In this document: positions 6,784 to 12,496 of the stretch, one piece after another | Layout of the letters: each line of letters starts with the position of its first letter | Position numbering within the stretch: position 1 is the stretch's first letter | From: CBDFHV01 sp965247705 | GTDB taxonomy: Bacteria > Pseudomonadota > Alphaproteobacteria > Rhodospirillales > CAMCUA01 | Direction: 5' to 3' | Assembly (NCBI GenBank): GCA_965247705.1 | Contig: CBDFHV010000007.1 | Location: 1-25,024 of the forward strand | Length of the DNA: 25,024 nt | Program-made: the position numbers and the translations under genes | The notes under the pieces: generated by a model | The model's database searches: none | Told to the model about the DNA's origin: nothing | Seen by the model: the letters and a program-made list of their open reading frames with translations, nothing else

Positions 6784-7632
6784 CTACTTCCCTCGAAGGG
6801 TAACCAGATCCCATGCACTGGGCGCGCCCAGCCGGATGGGCAGAATGCTGGTTCCCACGCCGGCTGTCACGTAAAGGGTTCGATGGCTGTCCCGGTACAG
6901 CCCGCAGGTGCCTGGTTTCGGAGCTGTCGACGGGATCCAAAGCGCCCCCAGGAAGGGAAACCGAACTTGGCCGCAGTGGGTGTGGCCGGCGAAGACAACA
7001 CCCTCATAGGGTCGAAGGAAGGCCGCCGCCGGATCGTGGGTCAGAGTGATCCTGGTCCGCCCGCCGCAGTCGCTTGGCCAATCCACATGGCGGAATTGCC
7101 CGGTATAGAAGTCCCCGAGGCCCCGTATGCAAACCGTCGACCCGCCGACCGTCGCGGTCGTGATCTCATTTTCCAGAACCGCGATACCGGCGCGGCGCAA
7201 CCCCTCAAGCCAGGCCTCGGCGCCGGTCCAGGTTTCGTAGTTGCCGAGTACGGCAAACGTCGGCTTGCGCGCCGAAAGGGCAGCGATCTTCGCGACCACC
7301 GTCGGCCTCAACCGGTCGATCCCGTCGCCCACATTAGCCGTATAGTCGCCGACCAGCAGCACTATGTCGGGGTTCTCGGCGACGACGGCGTCGAACAAGC
7401 GGTCCAGGACGCCCACGTCCACGACACCGTGACCCACGTGCAGATCGCCTACAACGGCAACTCTGAGCGGCGCGACGTCTCGATCGGCACCGGTCGCGAG
7501 CACAATATCGCCGCGGGTGACCGACACCTTCAGATCAACCCAAACGCGAGTGGCCAGCCCGGCCAATAGCGCGATCAACAGGCCGCCAATGAGGGCGGCC
7601 CTCCTCGGCCACCGCTCGCCGGCCTCGCTCAC
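6784..7632 (-). CDS. Membrane-anchored metallophosphoesterase (YkuE/YaeI-like)
   Basis: The 282-residue protein has a hydrophobic segment at about residues 12-30 (AALIGGLLIALLAGLATRVW) after a basic N-terminus, which suggests an inner-membrane anchor. A calcineurin-like phosphoesterase domain follows. Metal-binding motifs are GDLHVGH (D63, H65), VGDY (D96), GNYE (N131), LTHDP (H199) and AGHTHCGQ (H217, H219). The usual GNH(D/E) reads GNYE, so the histidine normally assisting catalysis is Tyr132. The start is taken as the GTG at 7632, which overlaps the TGA of the upstream PhnD-like gene as GTGA. The frame is open far upstream, but that part only shadows the neighbouring gene. It could act on phospholipid or lipid-A-type phosphoesters, as relatives do; the substrate is not visible. 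Confidence 0.87.
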   Translation of the reverse strand: MSEAGERWPRRAALIGGLLIALLAGLATRVWVDLKVSVTRGDIVLATGADRDVAPLRVAVVGDLHVGHGVVDVGVLDRLFDAVVAENPDIVLLVGDYTANVGDGIDRLRPTVVAKIAALSARKPTFAVLGNYETWTGAEAWLEGLRRAGIAVLENEITTATVGGSTVCIRGLGDFYTGQFRHVDWPSDCGGRTRITLTHDPAAAFLRPYEGVVFAGHTHCGQVRFPFLGALWIPSTAPKPGTCGLYRDSHRTLYVTAGVGTSILPIRLGAPSAWDLVTLRGK

Positions 7633-8438
7633 GCCAACTCCGGGTAGCCCGCATGCGCGGCCTCCCGCGCCATGCGGGGAATGACGTCGTAGGCCTCCAG
7701 GGGCAGGAAGGCCAGACCGGCGATCAGCAGAGCCTCGCGCACGGAGGTAAGCGACGGGTCGGCGTGGGCGGCGGCCAGCCCGACGCCCAGCCTTTCGACC
7801 GCGTTCTCCGGCGTTGCCAGGGCGGTGATGTAGGGCAAGCCCGGCGCGGCGGCGGTGGCGCAGAGGACCCGGGTGCCGGCCAGCCGATCCGGCGCGTGGC
7901 GAGCGGTCATCGCATGGGTGACGGCGTCGATGGCCGCCGCGTCGGCCCGCCCCGACTGGACAAGGGCGATGCTGTCCGCGTGGCTGCCCGAGATCGCCAC
8001 CGCGCCGAAGAAGCGGCCGCCGTTCGCCAGGGGCGCGAGCAAGGCGCGCAAGGCATTGTGGCCGGACTGGGACCCCTCCCCGTTGACCGCGCAGACCAGG
8101 CCGCGCAGGTCGGTCACGTCGCGCGCCGAGGATTCCGCCGGTACGATCACCTGGCTGCGGTAGAGGGCGCCCTCGCATCCCGGTGCGGCGTAGCAGGGCG
8201 TGGCGACCAGACGAACCCGGCCCACAAGTTCCCGGGTCAGGGGCAAGCCGCAAGTCTGGGCGAGCAGCAGGCGGGGATCGGTCCACAAGGCGACGGGATG
8301 GGCGGGCCGGCTTAAGACGGCCGGCACGTCCGCCACGCCGGCGGCGGTCAGGTGACCGGCCACGCCACGCCACCAGGCATCGGTGATGTGCCGCGCCTCC
8401 GGCAGGTCGTACATGGTCAGGCCCGCAAGCCGTGTCAT
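7629..8438 (-). CDS. PhnD/SsuA/transferrin-family substrate-binding protein
   Basis: This 269-residue protein resembles the phosphate/phosphite/phosphonate-binding PhnD family (type 2 periplasmic-binding fold). The characteristic stretches are ARDVTDLRGLVCAVNGEGSQ (strand-loop with ligand-contacting Ser residues), ISGSHADSIALVQSGRADAAAIDAVTH, and the C-terminal AFLPLEAYDVIPRM. No signal peptide or lipobox is seen, unlike true transport proteins, and no ABC permease or ATPase gene is nearby, so it may be a cytoplasmic sensor or enzyme-like relative. The ATG at 8438 was chosen because similarity starts there; its ribosome-binding site is weak and the frame is open upstream to 8708, so the start is uncertain. 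Its stop overlaps the metallophosphoesterase GTG start. Confidence 0.82.
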   Translation of the reverse strand: MTRLAGLTMYDLPEARHITDAWWRGVAGHLTAAGVADVPAVLSRPAHPVALWTDPRLLLAQTCGLPLTRELVGRVRLVATPCYAAPGCEGALYRSQVIVPAESSARDVTDLRGLVCAVNGEGSQSGHNALRALLAPLANGGRFFGAVAISGSHADSIALVQSGRADAAAIDAVTHAMTARHAPDRLAGTRVLCATAAAPGLPYITALATPENAVERLGVGLAAAHADPSLTSVREALLIAGLAFLPLEAYDVIPRMAREAAHAGYPELA

Positions 8439-8540
8439 GGCGCGCCGTTCGTCATCGTGAGTGCCGCCTTCGTAACCAGCCCGAAGGCCGGTTGCTATCG
8501 GAGCACGGAATTCTTCCTCAGGCCCCAAGGGCAGTCCATT

Positions 8541-8571
8541 CATTATTGCAAAACTGGGAATAATGTTTTGC
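8541..8571. promoter_or_regulatory. Overlapping AT-rich inverted repeats in a divergent promoter region
   Basis: CATTATT (8541-8547) pairs perfectly with AATAATG (8559-8565), and GCAAAAC (8548-8554) pairs perfectly with GTTTTGC (8565-8571). The two repeats overlap and are mutually exclusive as hairpins. They sit mid-way in the 247-base region between the PhnD-like gene (minus) and the VOC gene (plus), in unusually AT-rich sequence for this genome. This fits a regulator operator; no regulator gene is adjacent. The rest of 8439-8685 holds no gene I can support. Confidence 0.45.
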
Positions 8572-8685
8572 CCACTATGCCTATTCCGCCATCGAGCGCA
8601 CGGCCTCATTGTCCATGACATCGAAATGGTGGGGCAAGGCCGTGGTTCGTTTCCGCCTGCCGCCATTTGGACGAGGAGGTGAACG

Positions 8686-9096
8686 ATGTCAGCGACCGCC
8701 ATGACCAAAGGCGTCCATCACATCGGACTGACCGTTCCGGATCTGGGCAAGACCAGGGCATTCTTCGTCAACACGTTGGGATTCGAAACCCTTGGCGAGG
8801 AGCCGGACTATCCCGCGGTCTTCCTGACCGACGGCACCACCATGATCACCCTGTGGCAGGCCGTGAATCCGGCGACGGCGGTGCCCTTCGATCGCAAGAA
8901 CATCGTCGGACTTCACCATTTCGCGCTGAGAGTCGGCAGCGCCGACGACCTCAAGGCGTTGCGCCGCAAGCTCGCCACCACCGACGGGGTCGAGATCGAG
9001 TTTTCGCCGGAACCCCTGGGGAGCGGCCCCACGATGCACATGATGTGCACGATCCCGGGGGGCATCCGCATGGAATTCATCGCGCCGAGCGCCTGA
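8686..9096 (+). CDS. VOC-superfamily (glyoxalase/dioxygenase-fold) protein
   Basis: The 136-residue protein has two beta-alpha-beta-beta-beta modules of the vicinal oxygen chelate fold. Module one starts VHHIGLTVPDLGKTRAFF and module two starts VGLHHFALRVGSADDLK. Candidate metal ligands are H11 or H12, Q58 (ITLWQ), H77 or H78 and E130 (IRMEFI), the normal arrangement for glyoxalase- or fosfomycin-resistance-like members. The start at 8686 is supported by GAGGAGG at 8673-8679, 6 bases upstream. It leads a plus-strand group with the CMD and PPOX genes. No exact reaction can be assigned; isomerase, lyase or dioxygenase are all possible. Confidence 0.88.
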   Translation: MSATAMTKGVHHIGLTVPDLGKTRAFFVNTLGFETLGEEPDYPAVFLTDGTTMITLWQAVNPATAVPFDRKNIVGLHHFALRVGSADDLKALRRKLATTDGVEIEFSPEPLGSGPTMHMMCTIPGGIRMEFIAPSA

Positions 9097-9178
9097 CGCT
9101 TCGCGGGACCGGGGCGCCGCCCGCAAAGGCCCGAAATGGGCGCCCACCCATCAACCCATGAAAACGAGGAGAATACCG

Positions 9179-9730
9179 ATGCCACGACTTACCGCCGTTG
9201 AACCCGCGACCGCCACCGGCGAGGCCAAGGAACTTCTGGACGGCGTCTTGCGGAAGCTTGGCGTGACCCCCAACGTCTTGCGCACCATGGCCAACGCCCC
9301 CGCCGCGTTGAAGGCCTATCTCGGCTTCGGCGAGGCTCTGTCAGGGGGCCGATTCGACGCCAAGAGCCGCGAGGCGATCGCCCTCACCGTGGCCGGCGCC
9401 AGCACCTGCGAATACTGCGCATCCGCCCACACGGCAATCTCCAGGAGCCTGCGAGTCGATGACGCGGAGATCGACCGGCGCCTCGACGGCCACGCCAGCG
9501 ATCCGTCCCTGGATGGGGCGCTTGTATTCGCCCGCCGGGTGGTGGAGAAGCGGGGCTTCGTCAGCGACGACGACATGGCCGACGTGCGCGCCGCCGGTCA
9601 CGACGACGGCGCCATTGCCGAGATCGTCGCCAACGTCACGGCCAATCTCTTCACCAACTATCTCAACCACATCGCCCAGACCGAGATCGACTTTCCCAAA
9701 GTCGATCTGATGACGGCCCGGGCCGCCTGA
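9179..9730 (+). CDS. Carboxymuconolactone decarboxylase/AhpD-like protein
   Basis: This 183-residue alpha-helical protein carries the AhpD core motif TCEYCASAHTAI, with redox cysteines C77 and C80 and histidine H84. It is preceded by the conserved FDAKSREAIALTVAG helix containing the proton-relay Glu (E66). Such proteins act as alkylhydroperoxidase-type thiol peroxidases or disulfide reductases; true gamma-carboxymuconolactone decarboxylases lack the CxxC, so the peroxidase-type role is favoured. An in-frame ATG exists at 9158, but the ATG at 9179 has ACGAGGAGA just upstream and is preferred. It lies 82 bases after the VOC gene and 95 bases before the PPOX gene, with strong hairpins in the latter gap. 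Confidence 0.9.
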   Translation: MPRLTAVEPATATGEAKELLDGVLRKLGVTPNVLRTMANAPAALKAYLGFGEALSGGRFDAKSREAIALTVAGASTCEYCASAHTAISRSLRVDDAEIDRRLDGHASDPSLDGALVFARRVVEKRGFVSDDDMADVRAAGHDDGAIAEIVANVTANLFTNYLNHIAQTEIDFPKVDLMTARAA

Positions 9731-9738
9731 CCCAACCC

Positions 9739-9771
9739 GGTGGCGGCGCGCGCCGATGACGCGCCGCCACC
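9739..9771 (+). terminator. Perfect 12-bp GC-rich hairpin after the CMD-like gene
   Basis: GGTGGCGGCGCG (9739-9750) is perfectly complementary to 9760-9771, with a 9-base loop. It starts 8 bases after the CMD stop. There is no T-run, so it may be a terminator of the U-less kind, an mRNA-stabilising 3' structure or an intergenic palindromic repeat. Confidence 0.55.
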
Positions 9772-9776
9772 TCCAA

Positions 9777-9800
9777 TGCCCGCCCCAATTGGCGCGGGCA
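9777..9800 (+). repeat. Second palindrome, tandem with the preceding hairpin
   Basis: TGCCCGC (9777-9783) pairs with GCGGGCA (9794-9800), and the centre CCAATTGG continues the symmetry. Only the C-C pair 9784/9793 breaks the 12-pair palindrome. It lies 25 bases before the PPOX start codon. Confidence 0.5.
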
Positions 9801-9825
9801 CGGCGTCCAAGCGGGAGTGCAATCC

Positions 9826-10794
9826 ATGTCCGACGGCTGGAGCCACGCTGAATCCCCCTTTCATGCGGGCGAACGGCAGGTCCAGGAGCGCCTGGGCCTG
9901 CGCGACAAGATGGACGCCTTCGCCCGCCGGGTGGTCCACGAGCACATGCCCGACCAGCACCGCGCGTTCTATGGGCAATTGCCCTTCGTGCTGATCGGCA
10001 GTGTCGACGATCGAGGCCGTCCCTGGGCGTCCCTGCTCGCCCAGGGCCCGGGATTCATGACCAGCCCCGATCCACAAACCCTGCGCGTCGCCAGCCCTCC
10101 GCCGTTCGGCGATCCGCTCCATGGAAATCTGAAGGACGGCGCCCCGGTGGGCGTCCTCGGTATCGAGTTGGAAACCCGGCGGCGCAACCGTTTATCCGGA
10201 CAATTTGCCGACGTCCGGCCCACCGGCTTCGACATCGCCGTCCGTCAGGCCTTCGGCAACTGCCCCCAATACATCCAGTCCCGCGCCGTCGACGTTCGTC
10301 CGCCCGCGGATACGGAAGCGAAGGCGCCGACCGTCAACTGGGTCGACCGGTTCGACGAGCGCACCCACGCCCTGATCGAACGGGCCGACACCCTGTTCAT
10401 CGCCACCGCCTACACGGCGGATCCGGACGCGCCCTCCCAAGGCGCCGACGTGTCCCACCGGGGCGGTGCGCCTGGCTTCGTCCGCGTCGTCGACGTACAG
10501 TCTTTCGCGTTCCCCGATTTCGCCGGCAACCACCATTTCAACACGGTCGGCAACATCCACCTCAACCCCCGGGCCGGCTTCCTGTTCGTCGATTTCGACA
10601 GGGGCGGCGTCGTCTACATGACCGGAACCGCGGAGATCGTCTGGGACGGCCAGGAAGTTCGGGCTCACGCCGGCGCCGAACGGCTTATCCGCTTTCGCGC
10701 CGAGGAGATTATCCGAGTCGAGGGCAGCCTGCCGCTCCGCTTCGACTTCGGCGACTATTCGCCGCATTTGGCCCATATCGCAAACTGGGCCTAG
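9826..10794 (+). CDS. Pyridoxamine 5'-phosphate oxidase-fold flavin-binding protein
   Basis: The 322-residue protein resembles the PPOX-class predicted flavin-nucleotide-binding proteins (COG3576 type). An FMN-binding split barrel is suggested by FVLIGSVDDRGRPWASLLAQ (about residues 46-65), GPGFMTSPDPQTLRVAS, and VGVLGIELETRRRNRLSG. The block AFGNCPQYIQSR is characteristic of this subgroup. A second barrel segment follows, with NTVGNIHLNPRAGFLFVDF and VYMTGTAEIVWDG. The GTG at 9817 is in frame, but the ATG at 9826 has GGGAG 8 bases upstream. It is not vitamin B6 biosynthetic PdxH by length or motifs; a reductase or detoxifying flavoprotein role is likely but not defined. It ends just upstream of the IS110-type element, which leaves it intact. 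Confidence 0.85.
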   Translation: MSDGWSHAESPFHAGERQVQERLGLRDKMDAFARRVVHEHMPDQHRAFYGQLPFVLIGSVDDRGRPWASLLAQGPGFMTSPDPQTLRVASPPPFGDPLHGNLKDGAPVGVLGIELETRRRNRLSGQFADVRPTGFDIAVRQAFGNCPQYIQSRAVDVRPPADTEAKAPTVNWVDRFDERTHALIERADTLFIATAYTADPDAPSQGADVSHRGGAPGFVRVVDVQSFAFPDFAGNHHFNTVGNIHLNPRAGFLFVDFDRGGVVYMTGTAEIVWDGQEVRAHAGAERLIRFRAEEIIRVEGSLPLRFDFGDYSPHLAHIANWA

Positions 10795-10819
10795 ACCCCA
10801 TGTCCGACTGGGATGTGGG

Positions 10820-10899
10820 TGACCCGTCTCACATTATGCGGGTGTCGAGGGTTGCACCGGATGGTCCGGTGTCTTGCCTCATGCATAGGAGACGGGTCA
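10820..10899 (+). promoter_or_regulatory. 11-bp inverted repeat covering the IS110-type transposase ribosome-binding site
   Basis: TGACCCGTCTC at 10820-10830 is the perfect complement of GAGACGGGTCA at 10889-10899, which holds part of the AGGAGA Shine-Dalgarno site and the first base of the start codon. Between them lies a second perfect hairpin, CACCGGA (10855-10861) with TCCGGTG (10865-10871). An RNA carrying both arms would hide the transposase start. Confidence 0.55.
10839..10849 (+). repeat. Left subterminal inverted repeat of the IS110/IS1111-type element
   Basis: CGGGTGTCGAG matches the reverse complement of 12280-12290 except at one base. Confidence 0.65.
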
Positions 10900-12011
10900 T
10901 GGAACAGGTTATCACGTACGTGGGTCTGGACGTTCACAAGAAGAGCATTTCGGTCGCCATTGCCGATGGCGGCTTGCGCCGGGAGGCGCGCTATTTCGGC
11001 ACCATCGCGAACCAACCGGCGGCGTTGCGGAAGTTGGCGCACAGGCTGGGGCGCGAGGGACGCGCGCTGCGCTTCTGCTACGAGGCCGGGCCGTGCGGTT
11101 ACGGGGTCTATCGGACGCTAACATCGCTCGGCCACGACTGCGTGGTGGTGGCGCCGTCGCTGATCCCGCGGCGTCCTGGCGATCGGATCAAGACCGACCG
11201 CCGCGATGCCTTGGGCTTGGCCAAGCTGGACCGCGCCGGCGAGCTGACGCCGGTGTGGGTGCCCGAGCCCGAGCACGAGGCCCTGCGCGATCTGGGGCGG
11301 GCCCGCGCGGCGGCGGTCAAGGCCCTGCGCCGGGCGCGTCAGCAGTTGAGCGGCTTCCTGCTACGCCACGCCCGCACGCGAGACGGCAACAACTGGACCC
11401 TGGCCCACCGGCGCTGGCTGGCGAGCCTGCGTTTCGAGCAGCCGGCCCAGCAGATCGTCCTGGAGGACTATATCCAGGCCATCGAGGATGCCCAGGCGCG
11501 GCGCGACCGCCTGACGGCCGAGATCGAAGCATTGGTCCCCCGTTGGTCCCTGGCTGCCGTCGCCCAGGCCCTTCAGGCCATGCGCGGCGTGGCGCTGATC
11601 ACCGCCGTCACCCTGTTGGCCGAGATCGGCGACCTGACCCGTTTCGACAGCCCGCGTCAGCTCATGGCGCACCTCGGTCTGGTGCCCTCGGAGCATTCCA
11701 GCGCCGCTCACATCCGGCGCGGCGCCATCACCAAGGCCGGCAACGCCGAGGCGCGCCGCGTCATGATCGAGGCCGCCTGGTGCTACCGCCTGCCGGCGCG
11801 GGTCAGCCGCTGCCTCCTGGAGTGCCTCCAGGGCCAACCCAAGGCGGTCCGCGACATCGCCTGGAAGGCCCAGACCCGCCTCTGCGCCCGCTACCGCCGC
11901 ATGGGCGCCCAAGGCAAGGATACCCCCCTGGTCACAACGGCTATCGCCCGCGAGATGCTCGGCTTCGTCTGGGCCATCGCCCGCGAGGTCGCGCCGCGCA
12001 AGGCCGGCTGA
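10899..12011 (+). CDS. IS110-family DEDD transposase/recombinase
   Basis: The 370-residue protein has an N-terminal RuvC-like DEDD domain with D11 (YVGLDVHKKSI), E62 (CYEAGPCGYGV), and D100 and D103 (DRIKTDRRDA). A coiled, Arg-rich linker follows, then the C-terminal Transposase_20 (IS116/IS110/IS902) domain (MRGVALITAVTLLAEIGDL, LMAHLGLVPSEHSS, GAITKAGNAEARRVMIEAAW). By analogy with IS621, the nucleophilic Ser is probably S251 in FDSPRQLM. These enzymes insert DNA without the usual DDE chemistry, guided by an RNA encoded in the element. The ATG at 10899 is chosen for AGGAGA just upstream; the frame is open to 10800 but that part is non-coding leader. It appears intact. Confidence 0.94.
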   Translation: MEQVITYVGLDVHKKSISVAIADGGLRREARYFGTIANQPAALRKLAHRLGREGRALRFCYEAGPCGYGVYRTLTSLGHDCVVVAPSLIPRRPGDRIKTDRRDALGLAKLDRAGELTPVWVPEPEHEALRDLGRARAAAVKALRRARQQLSGFLLRHARTRDGNNWTLAHRRWLASLRFEQPAQQIVLEDYIQAIEDAQARRDRLTAEIEALVPRWSLAAVAQALQAMRGVALITAVTLLAEIGDLTRFDSPRQLMAHLGLVPSEHSSAAHIRRGAITKAGNAEARRVMIEAAWCYRLPARVSRCLLECLQGQPKAVRDIAWKAQTRLCARYRRMGAQGKDTPLVTTAIAREMLGFVWAIAREVAPRKAG

Positions 12012-12293
12012 GAAAAAGCAGGGAAAAATCGTCACCCCACAAGAGGAGGACCGAAGCAGCCTACCAACAGTCCGCCGGCGCCCATGCCTGGGGGCGAGAC
12101 CACGGTGAGGGGAACCCTCGACTGCTCTACGAGCGGGACTTGTCCCACGCTCGTCATCTAGACCGAGGCAGCCCCACGACGAACCCAGGGTCATGCGGTC
12201 CCAACCCGCGCATCAGAGATCGATCAACCGTCGTCAGGACGGTTTCGCCCCCTGCCATGTGCGCTGGCGCTATACGTATCTCGACACCGGCAA
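12012..12293 (+). ncRNA. Candidate guide (bridge/seek) RNA region of the IS110/IS1111-type element
   Basis: This roughly 280-base stretch after the transposase stop has no supported gene but contains clear stems. The hairpin at 12129-12154 pairs ACGAGC and GGGAC with GTCCC and GCTCGT (11 pairs, two bulged bases). A perfect 7-pair hairpin, AACCGTC with GACGGTT, is at 12226-12244 with a 5-base loop. A weaker ATGCG/CGCAT pairing lies near 12192-12212. In IS1111-type elements the guide RNA is encoded downstream of the transposase, so placement fits. Expression and exact ends are inferred. Confidence 0.5.
12280..12290 (-). repeat. Right subterminal inverted repeat of the IS110/IS1111-type element
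   Basis: CTCGACACCGG is the inverted counterpart of 10839-10849 with one mismatch. It lies near the presumed right end of the element. Confidence 0.65.
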
Positions 12294-12496
12294 CACGGTG
12301 AGCGGTGATCTTCGTCCGAAACCTTGAATTCGGACATGAGAGAGCAGCATCAGGGCTACTGATTGCCGCGCGGACCCTACTGCCCCTTGCGTTCGATCCG
12401 TGGCAACGTCCGTGGGCGGCCCGCTGGACAGCCCCGGGCCCGGCGCCCAAGATACCGGGCAAATTTCATCTGCCCTCCGCCGCCGGAGCATCGACC
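12294..12496 (+). other. Non-coding stretch between the IS and the first GGT-type gene
   Basis: A perfect 7-pair hairpin, GTCCGAA (12314-12320) with TTCGGAC (12329-12335), lies just beyond the IS right end. It could be the original palindromic insertion target or a terminator remnant, but there is no T-run. The remainder should contain the promoter of the downstream gene; I see no clear -35/-10 pair. A frame open from 12305 has no ribosome-binding site and no family similarity before 12497. Confidence 0.45.

Larger units (their letters stand above)
10820..12293 (+). mobile_element. IS110-family (IS1111-like) insertion sequence, boundaries approximate
   Basis: A DEDD transposase gene (10899-12011) is flanked by subterminal inverted repeats at 10839-10849 (CGGGTGTCGAG) and 12280-12290 (reverse complement CCGGTGTCGAG), which match at 10 of 11 positions. 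There is a short 5' leader and a long structured 3' non-coding part. Subterminal repeats with a long downstream non-coding region are typical of the IS1111 subgroup. No target duplication is visible, as expected for this family. The exact ends cannot be set by eye: the left end lies somewhere in 10795-10832 and the right end near 12293. It sits between the PPOX and GGT-type genes without breaking either. Confidence 0.82.

Noticed and set aside
7633..8373. N-terminal extension of the metallophosphoesterase frame by 247 codons
   Set aside because: The extension is Arg/Pro-rich shadow sequence inside the PhnD-like gene; the GTG at 7632 with GTGA overlap fits better.
12305..12496. 64-codon extension of the first GGT-type gene towards the IS
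   Set aside because: No ribosome-binding site at 12305; similarity and CGGAG support the ATG at 12497.
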